A stretch of DNA of 64,000 nucleotides, from positions 72,817-136,816 of the forward strand of contig CAYLPJ010000007.1 in NCBI GenBank assembly GCA_964385465.1, written 5' to 3'. The translations under genes and the position numbers were made by a program. How positions within the stretch are numbered: the first letter of the stretch is position 1; each line of letters opens with the position of its first letter. Below are positions 1 through 8,323 of the stretch, piece by piece. This stretch comes from CAYLPJ01 sp964385465 (GTDB lineage: Bacteria; Planctomycetota; Phycisphaerae; SM23-33). The notes under the pieces were generated by a model. It worked only from the letters and a program-made list of their open reading frames with translations. It searched no databases and had not been told where the DNA came from.

Positions 1-1158
1 GCAGACGGTACGAAAGTCGATGACGCCGAGACCTGGCGAACCAAGCGCCGGCCGGAAATCATCGAGCTGTTCCGCGAGTACGTCTACGGCCGTGCGCCGG
101 GCAAACCGTCGGCGATGCGTTTCCGCGTCCTGGAGGCAGCAGGCAAGGCTCTGGACGGCAAGGCGATCCGGCGGCAGGTGCGAATCGACCTGACGGGCAA
201 GCCGGACGGCCCCGGCATCGACCTGTTGATCTACTTGCCGGCGGGGGCGACCAAGCCGGCCCCGGCCTTCATGACGCTGAACTTCCAGGGGAACCATTCG
301 ATCGAGCCCGACCCGGGGATTCGCCTGGCCAGCAGTTGGCTGCCCGGGCGACGGAAGGGCGTCAAGGACAACCGCGCGACCGAGGCCGCCCGGGGCGTCG
401 CCAGCGACCGCTGGCCGGCGGAACTGATCGTCTCGGCCGGGTACGCCTTGGCGACGGCGTATTACGGCGATATCGACCCGGACTACCACGACCGTTTCCG
501 CAACGGCATGCACGCCCTGTACGACGACAAGGACGACAAGAAGCGCCCCGGCGACGCCTGGGGCTCGATCGCAGCATGGGCCTGGGGGCTCAGCCGGGCC
601 ATGGACTACCTCGCCGGCGACGAGGACATCGACGGCGAACGCGTGGCCGTCATGGGCCACTCGCGGCTGGGCAAGACCGCCCTGTGGGCCGGGGCGGAGG
701 ATCAGCGGTTCGCGATCGTGATCTCCAACAACTCCGGCTGCGGCGGGGCCGCCCTGAGCCGGCGAGAATTCGGCGAGACCGTCGCCCGAATCAACCGCAG
801 CTTCCCTCACTGGTTCTGCCGGACCTTCCACGCCTACGGCACGAAGGTCAACGAGTTGCCCGTCGATCAGCACATGCTCATCGCCTTGGCCGCTCCACGC
901 CCGGTGTACGTCGCCAGCGCGGAGGGCGACCGCTGGGCCGACCCGCGCGGGGAGTTCCTCTCCTGCGTCGGTGCCGACCCCGTCTACCGGCTGCTCGAGA
1001 CCGAGGGTCTGCCCGCCAAGAAGATGCCCGAAGTGGGCAAACCCCTTCACGGCCGCATCGGCTATCACATCCGCACCGGCCGACACGGCGTGACCGACTT
1101 CGACTGGCGGCAATACATCGAATTCGCAAACAAGCACTACGGCAGGGAGAAGCCTTGA
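1..1158 (+). CDS. CE15 glucuronoyl-esterase-like alpha/beta hydrolase (5' end outside window)
   Basis: The reading frame is open from base 1, so the gene is cut by the window edge and at least 385 residues are present. The serine nucleophile sits in GHSRLGKTA (Ser codon at 661), the CE15 version of the nucleophile elbow. Other family signs are the NNSGCGGAALSRRE stretch, the APRPVYVASAEGDRWADP segment and the late His in TGRHGVTDFDW. The family cleaves ester bonds between lignin or alcohols and 4-O-methyl-glucuronate of xylan; related bacterial proteins are often annotated acetylxylan esterase. The protein is normally exported, but its signal peptide would lie upstream of the window. The stop codon overlaps the TTG start of the next gene. 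Family assignment is firm; the exact substrate is not. Confidence 0.85.
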   Translation, partial: ADGTKVDDAETWRTKRRPEIIELFREYVYGRAPGKPSAMRFRVLEAAGKALDGKAIRRQVRIDLTGKPDGPGIDLLIYLPAGATKPAPAFMTLNFQGNHSIEPDPGIRLASSWLPGRRKGVKDNRATEAARGVASDRWPAELIVSAGYALATAYYGDIDPDYHDRFRNGMHALYDDKDDKKRPGDAWGSIAAWAWGLSRAMDYLAGDEDIDGERVAVMGHSRLGKTALWAGAEDQRFAIVISNNSGCGGAALSRREFGETVARINRSFPHWFCRTFHAYGTKVNELPVDQHMLIALAAPRPVYVASAEGDRWADPRGEFLSCVGADPVYRLLETEGLPAKKMPEVGKPLHGRIGYHIRTGRHGVTDFDWRQYIEFANKHYGREKP

Positions 1159-1715
1159 GTCAGTTTGAGGAACAGGTCGTCCAGGGGAGGTTCCGTCGGG
1201 CCGTTCGAATGCAGACCGATTGGGCCGACAGCCTCATGGGCATCCTCGTCCTCATCAGCGCGCCGCTGCTGTTCCTGCCTTTCATCCTGGGCGTAGCGCT
1301 GGTCCTGCCAAGCCTCGGAACGCTCGCCTTCGGACTGTCGGCGTCCATCTTGATTGGCGTCTTCGCCTTCAGCCTGGCGCTGCCCCGGCTGGAGGCCTGG
1401 CTGTTCGCCATGGCCTGCTTGCTCGCGGCAATCGCCTTCATCGACCCTCGCAAGGACGCCATCGAAATCAATGAGGCCGGCCGGGACGAGCTCTGCCTCC
1501 TTCCCGGAATCGGAAAGGCCATCGCAGACCGAATCATCGCGCAACGGCCCTTCGTGTCCTTCGAACAGCTCCGCCGCGTCCGCGGATTCGGATGCAAACG
1601 CCTTGACCTCGTCAGAGGCATGGCCCGGATCGACGGTCACGTTCTGCCCGGCTTCCCGCACGAAACGCAAGCCGGCCACGTCGGCGAGGATGGACCCTCC
1701 CGCCAACCGGATTGA
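1155..1715 (+). CDS. Membrane-anchored ComEA-like helix-hairpin-helix protein
   Basis: The protein has 186 residues. I chose the TTG at 1155 because it overlaps the upstream stop as TTGA and has AGGGAGA a few bases upstream; ATG 1209 is an alternative that lacks a well-spaced ribosome site. Residues about 27-97 are strongly hydrophobic and can hold two or three membrane segments. Residues 103-150 carry a helix-hairpin-helix unit (LLPGIGKAIADRII then FEQLRRVRGFG) of the ComEA/competence type that binds duplex DNA without sequence specificity. The C-terminal tail is short and polar. The pairing with a polysaccharide esterase gene by translational coupling is odd and suggests no obvious shared pathway. 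A role in DNA uptake is possible but not shown. Confidence 0.75.
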   Translation: MSQFEEQVVQGRFRRAVRMQTDWADSLMGILVLISAPLLFLPFILGVALVLPSLGTLAFGLSASILIGVFAFSLALPRLEAWLFAMACLLAAIAFIDPRKDAIEINEAGRDELCLLPGIGKAIADRIIAQRPFVSFEQLRRVRGFGCKRLDLVRGMARIDGHVLPGFPHETQAGHVGEDGPSRQPD

Positions 1716-1763
1716 GTCCGGGTCCCCGGGCCAGGCATCCCGCAAGCCATGGCATGGACGGCT

Positions 1764-1795
1764 GGCGGCACCGAGGGCGGCACCGAGGGCGGCAC
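1764..1795 (+). repeat. 12-bp tandem repeat, 2.7 copies
   Basis: The unit GGCGGCACCGAG occurs twice perfectly (1764-1775, 1776-1787), followed by a partial third copy. It lies in the 146-bp gap between the HhH gene and comM. No function is evident; it may be a slippage product in GC-rich DNA. Confidence 0.7.
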
Positions 1796-1825
1796 GCATA
1801 GGCCGCCTCCCCAGCGCGCAGCCGC

Positions 1826-1854
1826 TTGCCCCGGCTCACGCCCGGGCGTATCAT
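1826..1854 (+). promoter_or_regulatory. Sigma-70-type promoter for comM, implying a leaderless mRNA
   Basis: TTGCCC (1826-1831) and TATCAT (1849-1854) are separated by 17 bp. Transcription would be expected to start at about 1861-1862, which is the ATG of comM. No Shine-Dalgarno sequence precedes that ATG, which fits a leaderless message. Confidence 0.5.
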
Positions 1855-1861
1855 TCCCGCT

Positions 1862-3412
1862 ATGATTGCACGGGTGCACAGCTCGATGCTGCTGGGGATC
1901 GACGCGGGGGCCTGCGAGGTCGAAGCCGACGTCGCGGGCACCGAGACCGACGAGCCCAAGATCAAGCTCGTGGGCATGGCCGACAAGGCCGTCCAGGAGA
2001 GCGTCTCCCGCATCCAGGCGGCGCTGCGCAACAGCGGCTACCGCTGGCCCGGACCGAAGGTCACCATCAATCTCGCCCCCGCCGACGTCAAAAAGGACTC
2101 CTCCGCACTCGACCTGCCCATCGCCGTCGCCTGCATGATCGCCGGCGGGCAGTTCTTCGCCGAGAAGACCGACGAATTCCTCCTCGTCGGCGAGCTCGCA
2201 CTCGACGGGCGCGTCCGGCCGATCCGCGGGGCGCTCGCCGCCGCCATGCTCGCGGCCGCGCAGAAGCGCCGCGGCCTCATCCTCCCGGTCGAGAACGCCG
2301 CCGAGGCCGCCGTCGTAGACGGCATCGACGTCATCGGCGTCAACTACCTCTCCGAGGCCGTCGCGTTTCTGACCGACGAGCTGCCCATCGAGCCGGTGGC
2401 CGTCGACCTCGAAGAGGTCTTCGCCGTTGCCGGGCGGTACGATCTGGACTTCTCGGACGTCCGCGGCCAGGAGTCCGCCAAACGCGCCCTGACCGTCGCC
2501 GCGGCCGGGCACCACAACATCCTCATGATCGGCCCGCCGGGCTCGGGCAAGACGATGCTGGCCAAACGGATCCCCTCCGTCCTGCCGCCGCTGACGCCCG
2601 AGGAGTCCCTGGAGACCACGCGGGTGTACTCCTCCCGGGGGCTGCTGGAGGCGGGGCAGTCACTGATGGCCGTGCGCCCGGTGCGGACGCCACACCACTC
2701 CTCCAGCGCCGCGGCGCTGATCGGCGGGGGCAGCGTGCCGCAGGCCGGCGAGGTCTCGCTGGCCCACCACGGCGTGCTGTTCCTCGACGAGTTCCCCGAG
2801 TTCGCCCGCCCCACGCTGGAGATGATCCGCCAGCCACTGGAGGACGGCTGCGTTACCATCCCCCGCGTCCACAGCACGTTGAAGTTCCCCGCGCGGATCA
2901 TGCTCGTGGCCGCGATGAACCCCTGCCCCTGCGGCTACTTCACCGACCCGAAGCGCAAGTGCAACTGCACGCCGAACCAGATCGAGCGGTACCTCTCGCG
3001 CGTCTCGGGCCCGCTGATCGACCGGATCGACATCCATGTCGAGGTCCCGCCGGTGCCTTGGCGCCAGCTTCGCTCGACGACGGACGGGACCGACTCCGCC
3101 TCCATGCGCCGGCAGGTCGTCGCCGCCCGTGCCGCCCAGCGACAACGCTTCGCCGGCTCGGCCGTCGGCGGCGCGGCCCTGGCGACCAACGCCTCGATGA
3201 CCAGCCGCCAGGTCCGCCAGTTCTGCAAGCTCGAATCCGCCGGCGAGGTGCTGCTCAAGCAGGCCATCACCGAGATGGGCCTCAGCGCCCGCGCCCACGA
3301 CAAGGTCCTCCGCATCGCCCGGACCATCGCCGACCTCGAAGCCGCCGAGGCTGTCCAGGCCAACCACATCGCCGAAGCCGTCCAGTACCGACGGCTGGAT
3401 CGGAAGATGTGA
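1862..3412 (+). CDS. comM: YifB/ComM family Mg-chelatase-like AAA+ ATPase
   Basis: The protein has 516 residues, the usual family length. I start it at ATG 1862 because family members begin at this point (MIARVHSSMLLGIDA); the upstream in-frame TTG at 1826 is better explained as a -35 element. An N-terminal Lon-protease-like domain (ChlI) spans about residues 20-170. Walker A is GPPGSGKT at 224-231 and Walker B ends in Asp309-Glu310 of VLFLDEF. A Cys-rich stretch, NPCPCGYF, follows at about 350, and a Mg_chelatase C-terminal region ends the protein. In competent bacteria ComM is a helicase that drives branch migration during natural transformation. The preceding ComEA-like HhH gene makes a DNA-uptake context plausible, but both assignments are by family only. 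Confidence 0.92.
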   Translation: MIARVHSSMLLGIDAGACEVEADVAGTETDEPKIKLVGMADKAVQESVSRIQAALRNSGYRWPGPKVTINLAPADVKKDSSALDLPIAVACMIAGGQFFAEKTDEFLLVGELALDGRVRPIRGALAAAMLAAAQKRRGLILPVENAAEAAVVDGIDVIGVNYLSEAVAFLTDELPIEPVAVDLEEVFAVAGRYDLDFSDVRGQESAKRALTVAAAGHHNILMIGPPGSGKTMLAKRIPSVLPPLTPEESLETTRVYSSRGLLEAGQSLMAVRPVRTPHHSSSAAALIGGGSVPQAGEVSLAHHGVLFLDEFPEFARPTLEMIRQPLEDGCVTIPRVHSTLKFPARIMLVAAMNPCPCGYFTDPKRKCNCTPNQIERYLSRVSGPLIDRIDIHVEVPPVPWRQLRSTTDGTDSASMRRQVVAARAAQRQRFAGSAVGGAALATNASMTSRQVRQFCKLESAGEVLLKQAITEMGLSARAHDKVLRIARTIADLEAAEAVQANHIAEAVQYRRLDRKM

Positions 3413-3613
3413 CAATACTGGCCGTGGTCCTCCAGAAGAGAGACCGCGAAATAGCGGCAAGAGATGCACAATGGGGAGAACGTGGTGCACCTTCCTTGAC
3501 CGCGAAGGGGTCCCCAGGCGCTGCCGCCAGATCAACGAAGGACACGTCGAACTGCGGACGATCCAGTGAGGAGGCTTCGGACGGCATGCAGTGAATGAGG
3601 CAGCGCCTACAAT

Positions 3614-4390
3614 ATGAACGTGAGCAAATGCCCCGGACAGGACTGGCGGTACTGGAAGGCCGACGACATCTCCGAGCAGGCGTGCCCGGCCTGCGGGCAG
3701 ACGGTGGAGCTCTGGAAGGACGACGCCTCGCGGCGGTGCGGGCGGTGCGGGGCCACCGTTCGCAACCGCCGATTCGACATGGGCTGTGCGGCCGGGTGCA
3801 AGTTCGCCGAGGAGTGCACGGGCATCCCGGCGGAGGAGTTGGCTGAGCGGACGCTCTGCGACGCCCTGATCCGCGAGATGGAGGCCGTCTTCGGCGACGA
3901 CGAGCGCCGCATCCGCCACGCACTGCGCGTGCTGGACTACGCCGAGCGGATCCTCGCCGACGAGCAGGCCGACCCGCTGGTGGTCAAGGCGGCCGCGGTG
4001 CTGCACGACATCGGCATTCACGAGGCCGAGCGGAAGCACGGCTCGGCTGCGGGCGTGCATCAGCAAGTCGAGGGCCCGCCGATCGCCCGGAGGATTCTCG
4101 AAGCCGCCGGCGTCTCGCCCGAGCGGATCGACCACGTCTGCCGGATCATCGCCGACCACCACACGGCCGAGCGAATGGACACGCCGGAGTTCCGCATCCT
4201 GTGCGACGCCGACAACCTGGTGAACCACTACGCTGACGCTCCCCCGCCGCCGGGAGAGGCCACGAACGCGCGAATCGAGCGCCAGTTGAGGACCCAGGCC
4301 GGCCGGGCGGTCGCACGCGAGCTGGTGGCGACCGGCAGGACGAAGGATGCACGGGGCGGCTCAGACTCGCCCGCATCGAGCGGCGGTTAA
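3614..4390 (+). CDS. HD-domain phosphohydrolase with N-terminal zinc-ribbon
   Basis: The protein has 258 residues. The N-terminal 70 residues contain two CxxC pairs (CPACG at 24-28, CGRCG at 42-46) plus further cysteines (58, 62, 68), so a small zinc-binding module is likely. An HD domain follows with His102, His131-Asp132 (LHDIG), the pair His182-His183 and Asp198/Asp200, spaced as in metal-dependent HD phosphohydrolases. Substrates in this superfamily range from nucleotides to cyclic dinucleotides, and I cannot choose among them. There is a 201-bp gap to comM and no obvious ribosome site at ATG 3614. A TACAAT hexamer just upstream (3608-3613) could be a -10 box, but I see no matching -35. 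The gene ends convergent with the following flippase-like gene. Confidence 0.75.
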   Translation: MNVSKCPGQDWRYWKADDISEQACPACGQTVELWKDDASRRCGRCGATVRNRRFDMGCAAGCKFAEECTGIPAEELAERTLCDALIREMEAVFGDDERRIRHALRVLDYAERILADEQADPLVVKAAAVLHDIGIHEAERKHGSAAGVHQQVEGPPIARRILEAAGVSPERIDHVCRIIADHHTAERMDTPEFRILCDADNLVNHYADAPPPPGEATNARIERQLRTQAGRAVARELVATGRTKDARGGSDSPASSGG

Positions 4391-4402
4391 TCCACGGACA
4401 AA

Positions 4403-4416
4403 CTTGCCTCGGCAAG
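4403..4416. terminator. Small hairpin between convergent genes
   Basis: CTTGCC-TC-GGCAAG forms a perfect 6-bp stem in the 112-bp gap between two convergent genes. There is no T-run on either side, so a terminator role is only a guess from position. Confidence 0.25.
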
Positions 4417-4502
4417 CCCCAACTCATTCGAAAGCCATGGGCAAGCCCGTGCAGTGATTCGCTCGCCGCATCGCCGAGCCTGGACCGAGACGAAGCCGGG
4501 CA

Positions 4503-5675
4503 TCACGCCGATGGATCGTCCGCTGACGAGGTCGAAGGGCTGGTCGATTCGACCGCGGCTGACGCCGGTTGCTTGTCCGGGCCGCGCTCCAGCAGCCAGA
4601 ACAGCAAGCCGGGAAGCGAAAGCAGCATGGGGGTGAATCGGGCCAGCAGGGCCAGGGCGAGCACGGCGGAGTTCGCCACATCGCCCGGGGCGGCGAAGAA
4701 GACGACGTACATCCCCTCGACGACCCCGAGCCCGCCGACGCTGATCGGCACGGCGGCGAGGATGTAGATCACCGGCACGAAGAGGAAGTACAGGTGCGGC
4801 TCGGTCCGTAGCCCAACGGCGGCGCCGATGCAGGCGATTCCCCCGGCCAGCAGCAGGTGGACGCCGATGGTCATCGCGGCAACGACGAGACTGGTTCCGG
4901 GTGAGCGAGGCAGGCGGCGGAGCGTATCGACGGCGAGACGGAGGTTGGCGCTTCGGGGCATCCGATCGATGAGGGCATCGAGGCGGATGAGCCGCCCGAC
5001 GCGCCGGCTGAACAGCACCAGTGAAACGGCGGCGATCACGGCGACGGTCGCCCCCACGGCCACCGATGCCCGTGCCGTGCGTGGGTCCTGCCACGTCAGC
5101 AGCGTCATCACGGCGGCGAGGACGGCCATGCCCGCCAGGCCGGAAAACCGGTCCAGCAGCACGGTGGCGACGGCGACGGTTCGGCGGTCGGTGCGGCGTG
5201 TGACCAGCCAGGCGCGCATGACGTCCCCCCCGGTGCTGCCAGGCAGGAAGAAGTTGAGGAAGTGCCCCACGAACATCAGCCGCACGGTCGCCCCGAGCCC
5301 GATGGCCACGGACTCGAACCGCAGGATGTACCACCAGCGGACGCCCATCAGCGTAAGCTGGCCAAGGATCATGACCGCCGCGGCGGCGAACAGGTCCGCG
5401 CGCAGCCGCCCGAGCACGCGACCGAAGCCGGGGCGAACAGCCCGGCCCTCGATTCGCTCGACACGTACAGCTTCCAGCCATTGAGGCCCGTCCTCGGTGT
5501 CGACGCGCACCGCGCCGTCCCGCTGGTCGAGTACGGTGAGAACCCGTCCGTCGTGGGTGACGACATAGTCCCCCCACCGCACGCCGGAGACCACCCACGC
5601 CAACAGCGCGACGGTGACGGCGAGCTTCAGCAGTAGCACCAGGGCCTTCCGCAGTCGTGGGGGCAATGGCCACAT
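4503..5675 (-). CDS. Lysylphosphatidylglycerol synthase TM-region (flippase-like) membrane protein
   Basis: The protein has 390 residues and about eight membrane segments. The family signatures are NFFLPGSTGGDVMRAW (residues 141-156) and LLDRFSG (173-179), as in the membrane domain of MprF/AglD and UPF0104 proteins. Members move or modify lipid-linked molecules at the cytoplasmic membrane; the lipid here is unknown. An unusual feature is a soluble, beta-rich segment of about 50 residues (33-83) between the first and second membrane helices, where most relatives have a short loop. The ATG follows a GGGGG run. The gene ends toward the + strand HD gene and its upstream neighbours run the same way. 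Confidence 0.75.
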   Translation of the reverse strand: MWPLPPRLRKALVLLLKLAVTVALLAWVVSGVRWGDYVVTHDGRVLTVLDQRDGAVRVDTEDGPQWLEAVRVERIEGRAVRPGFGRVLGRLRADLFAAAAVMILGQLTLMGVRWWYILRFESVAIGLGATVRLMFVGHFLNFFLPGSTGGDVMRAWLVTRRTDRRTVAVATVLLDRFSGLAGMAVLAAVMTLLTWQDPRTARASVAVGATVAVIAAVSLVLFSRRVGRLIRLDALIDRMPRSANLRLAVDTLRRLPRSPGTSLVVAAMTIGVHLLLAGGIACIGAAVGLRTEPHLYFLFVPVIYILAAVPISVGGLGVVEGMYVVFFAAPGDVANSAVLALALLARFTPMLLSLPGLLFWLLERGPDKQPASAAVESTSPSTSSADDPSA

Positions 5676-5842
5676 CCCCCGGACTTATCCCACATTTCAG
5701 GGAAGATATCCACGGGCAAAGCGGCGTCGGACGGGAGGCGAGGTCGAGGGCGGAGACGGGGAGAAGGCCAACCGGCTCGGGCGCGTCCGGCCGAGGGGTC
5801 AGCCGGACGGCCCGAGTAAAACTAAGGCAAGCGGGAGGGCCT

Positions 5843-6415
5843 CTACTGGTCGGTCTTGTCGGGCACAGCCGGGCGTGCCGGCGCGGAGGCCGGCTCGTCG
5901 AGGACGAGTTTGCCCTCTCGGACGAGCTTGTCCCTTCTTGTGATCAGGGCCTTGGCCCGATCGACCGACGACATCCTTCGGAGTTCCTCTCGCTCATCGG
6001 GCGTGAAGGTCGCCACCACCGCCTGGACCCACCTGGCCCGACGGCGATACGCCTCCCGCTTCTGCTTCGTGAGGGAGAGAAACGCCGAGTAGCTCTTGAG
6101 AATACGTTCCTGGTCGCCGGCGTCCTTCTTGAGGAAGGAGACGACGTACTCGCGGAAGCGCTCCCGCTGATCGGGCGAGAGCATCCGCCACTGCTCGCGG
6201 TTGTTGTCGAGCGTGGCGGCAAGGCTGACCCCGCCAGCCATCTGGAGACTGAGCTTCAGACGAAGCTGCGCCGCGAGGCTGCCGCGCGGCGGGCGCGTCA
6301 GGACGCTGGCGCCGTCGTCGCCGGCGGACGCATCGGCCCGGGCGAAAGCGGGCAGCAGCGTCGCAGCCGCCGCGAACAGAATGGCCAGACTCACCCGTCG
6401 CATCGTCGTCCTCAC
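5843..6415 (-). CDS. Small exported helical protein (DUF3106-like)
   Basis: The protein has 190 residues. The start is GTG 6415, chosen because it overlaps the stop of the upstream anti-sigma gene as GTGA and is preceded by AAGGGA. Residues 1-27 form a signal peptide ending near AFARADA. The rest is highly charged and helical, with motifs LSPDQRERFREY and FTPDEREELRRM, typical of DUF3106 or periplasmic LTXXQ-like proteins. The overlap with the anti-sigma gene indicates one operon. A role as a periplasmic sensor or partner of the sigma/anti-sigma pair is a reasonable inference from position only. Confidence 0.6.
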   Translation of the reverse strand: MRTTMRRVSLAILFAAAATLLPAFARADASAGDDGASVLTRPPRGSLAAQLRLKLSLQMAGGVSLAATLDNNREQWRMLSPDQRERFREYVVSFLKKDAGDQERILKSYSAFLSLTKQKREAYRRRARWVQAVVATFTPDEREELRRMSSVDRAKALITRRDKLVREGKLVLDEPASAPARPAVPDKTDQ

Positions 6416-7398
6416 GTCCCTTCGTTCTCGATCCGCTCGATGGCGGCAAGGGTCTCGAAGTCCGTTACGACTTCCTCGTCCTGCATCAACCCGCGGAAGA
6501 GCCCGAGGTGTCGAACGATCTCCTCTTCCAACTGTTGCCGCTCGGCCGGGGGAATCTCCTCAAACGCCGGAGAGGACTTCACTTCGCGTTGCAGCGGCCC
6601 GGTCGCGACGGAGGCGGCCTCCTCGGCGGGCGGGGTCGAGTTGAACACGGCCAGTGCGACCAGCAGCGCGGCCGCGGCGGCGACTGCGGGACCGACCCAC
6701 GCGGCGACGCGAAGGACGCGCCGTCGGCGTCGGTGGCCCCGGGTTCGCCCAAGGACGCGGTCGGCCAGGCCCTCGGCGGCGGCCGGGACAGTCCAGGCGT
6801 CCAGGGCATGGTCTACGTCGTCGAGGTCGCGACGGGCCTGCTCCCATGCGGAGGCCTCGGCGACCAGCCGGGCAACGCGATCGGCATCGGAACCGGAGAG
6901 TTCGCCGTCAGTCCAGGCCGAAAGGTCCTCGAAGTCCTTTTCGGACAGCTCGTTGGCGGCCACATGGGCCAGCACGCGGTCGGCCAGACCTTCGTCGGGG
7001 GTCGGCACGATCCAGGCGTCCAGAGCGCTGTCGACCTCCGCGAGGTGGCGACGGGTCCGCTCCCATGCGGGGGCCTCGGCGACCAGCCGGGTGACGCTAT
7101 CGGCCTCGGGGCCGGAAAGCTCACCGTCGGTCCAGGCCGAGAGATTCTCGAAATCCTTTACGGGCAGTTCGTTGGCAGCCACGTGGGCCAGCACGCGGTC
7201 GGCCAGACCCTCCGACGGCGACGGGACGGTCCAGGTGTCGAGAGAGGCGTCGAGCTCGCGGAGGTCTTCTGCGGCCCCGCCCCAAACGGGGTCGGCCTGG
7301 ATACGTTTACGGATTTCGGCCGCCCGATCGGCGGGCAACTCGCCGTCAAGGTATGCCACCAGGTCGGCCAGGTCGTGTTGTTCCAGATGATCGGTCAT
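6412..7398 (-). CDS. Anti-sigma-factor-like membrane protein with three tandem cytoplasmic repeats
   Basis: The protein has 328 residues. Three copies of a 73-residue unit occupy about residues 10-221; each has a (L/W)(T/L)DGEL core and the block W-x-VP...EGLADRVL (Trp at 56, 129, 202). This resembles the N-terminal anti-sigma (zf-HC2/RsiW-like) domain, whose usual single copy begins LxAYLDGEL. The HxxxCxxC zinc ligands are absent from all three. A basic stretch (GHRRRRR) and one membrane helix (about 231-251) follow, then an acidic periplasmic tail of about 75 residues. It lies 249 bp downstream of an ECF sigma gene on the same strand and overlaps the next gene by 4 bp. It probably binds and restrains that sigma factor, by analogy. 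Confidence 0.7.
   Translation of the reverse strand: MTDHLEQHDLADLVAYLDGELPADRAAEIRKRIQADPVWGGAAEDLRELDASLDTWTVPSPSEGLADRVLAHVAANELPVKDFENLSAWTDGELSGPEADSVTRLVAEAPAWERTRRHLAEVDSALDAWIVPTPDEGLADRVLAHVAANELSEKDFEDLSAWTDGELSGSDADRVARLVAEASAWEQARRDLDDVDHALDAWTVPAAAEGLADRVLGRTRGHRRRRRVLRVAAWVGPAVAAAAALLVALAVFNSTPPAEEAASVATGPLQREVKSSPAFEEIPPAERQQLEEEIVRHLGLFRGLMQDEEVVTDFETLAAIERIENEGT
6736..7371 (-). repeat. Three tandem 219-bp coding repeats
   Basis: Within the anti-sigma-like gene, units at about 7371-7153, 7152-6934 and 6933-6736 repeat with a 219-bp period. Copies two and three are nearly the same over long stretches (compare the blocks reading LSAWTDGELSG and EGLADRVL), so at least one duplication looks recent. 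Confidence 0.85.
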
Positions 7399-7647
7399 CT
7401 CAGATTCGTCTCAAGCCCCGGGGACGTCGGCAGACGCCCTCCGGCGGGCAACTGATGGCATCCATACCGAAGACGCGCCGCGGAATCCGTTCCAGGCACA
7501 TACGTCGTCGAACCGCGCGCCGCCTCGTGAGGACTTTTCGGCACGTGCGAAGGTTCGCTTCTGTACCTATAACCCCCGCTGTCAAGCAAAGATTCGCGGA
7601 CCGCGGTCGCTTTTCCGGCGCTTTTCACCGGTTTCTGCCGGGAAGAG

Positions 7648-8313
7648 TCACCCCTGGCGGACGTACCGCGTCAGGGCGCTGCGGAGATTGCCCCGCGCCC
7701 GGCTGAGCAGGCTCTTGACGGCCATTGTCGAGCAGTCCAGGATCGTCGCGATTTCCTCGTAGCTCTTGTGCTCGTACTTGTTGAGGATAATGGCGACTTT
7801 CTGGTTTTCGGGGAGTTGGTCGATGGCCTCGGCGACCTTGGCCCGCATCTCCTCGCTGTCGAGTCGTCCCCCGGGGGGATCGTAACGTGCGTCGGGGACA
7901 TCGCGGTAGAATGGCTCGCCGTCCTCGGAGTAGGCGATCTCCAACTGCACGGGCTGGCCCCGTTTCTTCGCCCGCAGGACGTTAAAGGACAGGTTGGCGG
8001 CGATGCGGTACAGCCAGGTGCTGAACTTGGCTGTCGGCTGATACCGCTGGCTTGTGCGAAAGACCCGCAGGAAGACCTCCTGGGTGAGGTCCTCCACCTT
8101 GCCCGGGTCGCCGAGGAAGCGGTAGATCAGCGTGTTGACCTTGGGGGCGTTGCGACGGACCAACTCGTCGAAGGCCTCGGTCTCCCCGGCCTGAAAGCGG
8201 AGCATGAGCTTGACGTCCTCATCCTCCCGCGCCCAGCGGGTCAGTCCGTTCTCGTCGATCTTTGCGTCGCGACGGCGCGACTTCTTGCTCGTCGATTTGG
8301 CTTTCTTGGCCAC
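7648..8313 (-). CDS. ECF-type RNA polymerase sigma factor
   Basis: The protein has 221 residues from GTG 8313. An upstream GTG at 8322 would add MLP; 8313 is preferred because AAGGTG lies just upstream and the product begins MAKKAKS. A lysine/arginine-rich tail of about 25 residues precedes the sigma core. Region 2 has FQAGETEAFDELVRR and DLTQEVFLRVFR; region 4 has SYEEIATILDCSTMAVKSLL, a helix-turn-helix for the -35 element. No sigma-1 or sigma-3 domain is present, so it belongs to the ECF group. It starts within a few bases of the rlmN stop, so the two may be co-transcribed. Its likely regulator is the anti-sigma-like protein encoded just downstream. Confidence 0.92.
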   Translation of the reverse strand: MAKKAKSTSKKSRRRDAKIDENGLTRWAREDEDVKLMLRFQAGETEAFDELVRRNAPKVNTLIYRFLGDPGKVEDLTQEVFLRVFRTSQRYQPTAKFSTWLYRIAANLSFNVLRAKKRGQPVQLEIAYSEDGEPFYRDVPDARYDPPGGRLDSEEMRAKVAEAIDQLPENQKVAIILNKYEHKSYEEIATILDCSTMAVKSLLSRARGNLRSALTRYVRQG

Positions 8314-8323
8314 AGGCAACACC

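Noticed and set aside
1764..1795. A tandem repeat considered as a CRISPR fragment
   Set aside because: The units are contiguous, short and have no spacers.
7574..7585. TTGACA upstream of the anti-sigma gene as a promoter
   Set aside because: The only -10-like hexamers (TATAGG, TACAGA) are at the wrong distance, so I could not support a promoter.
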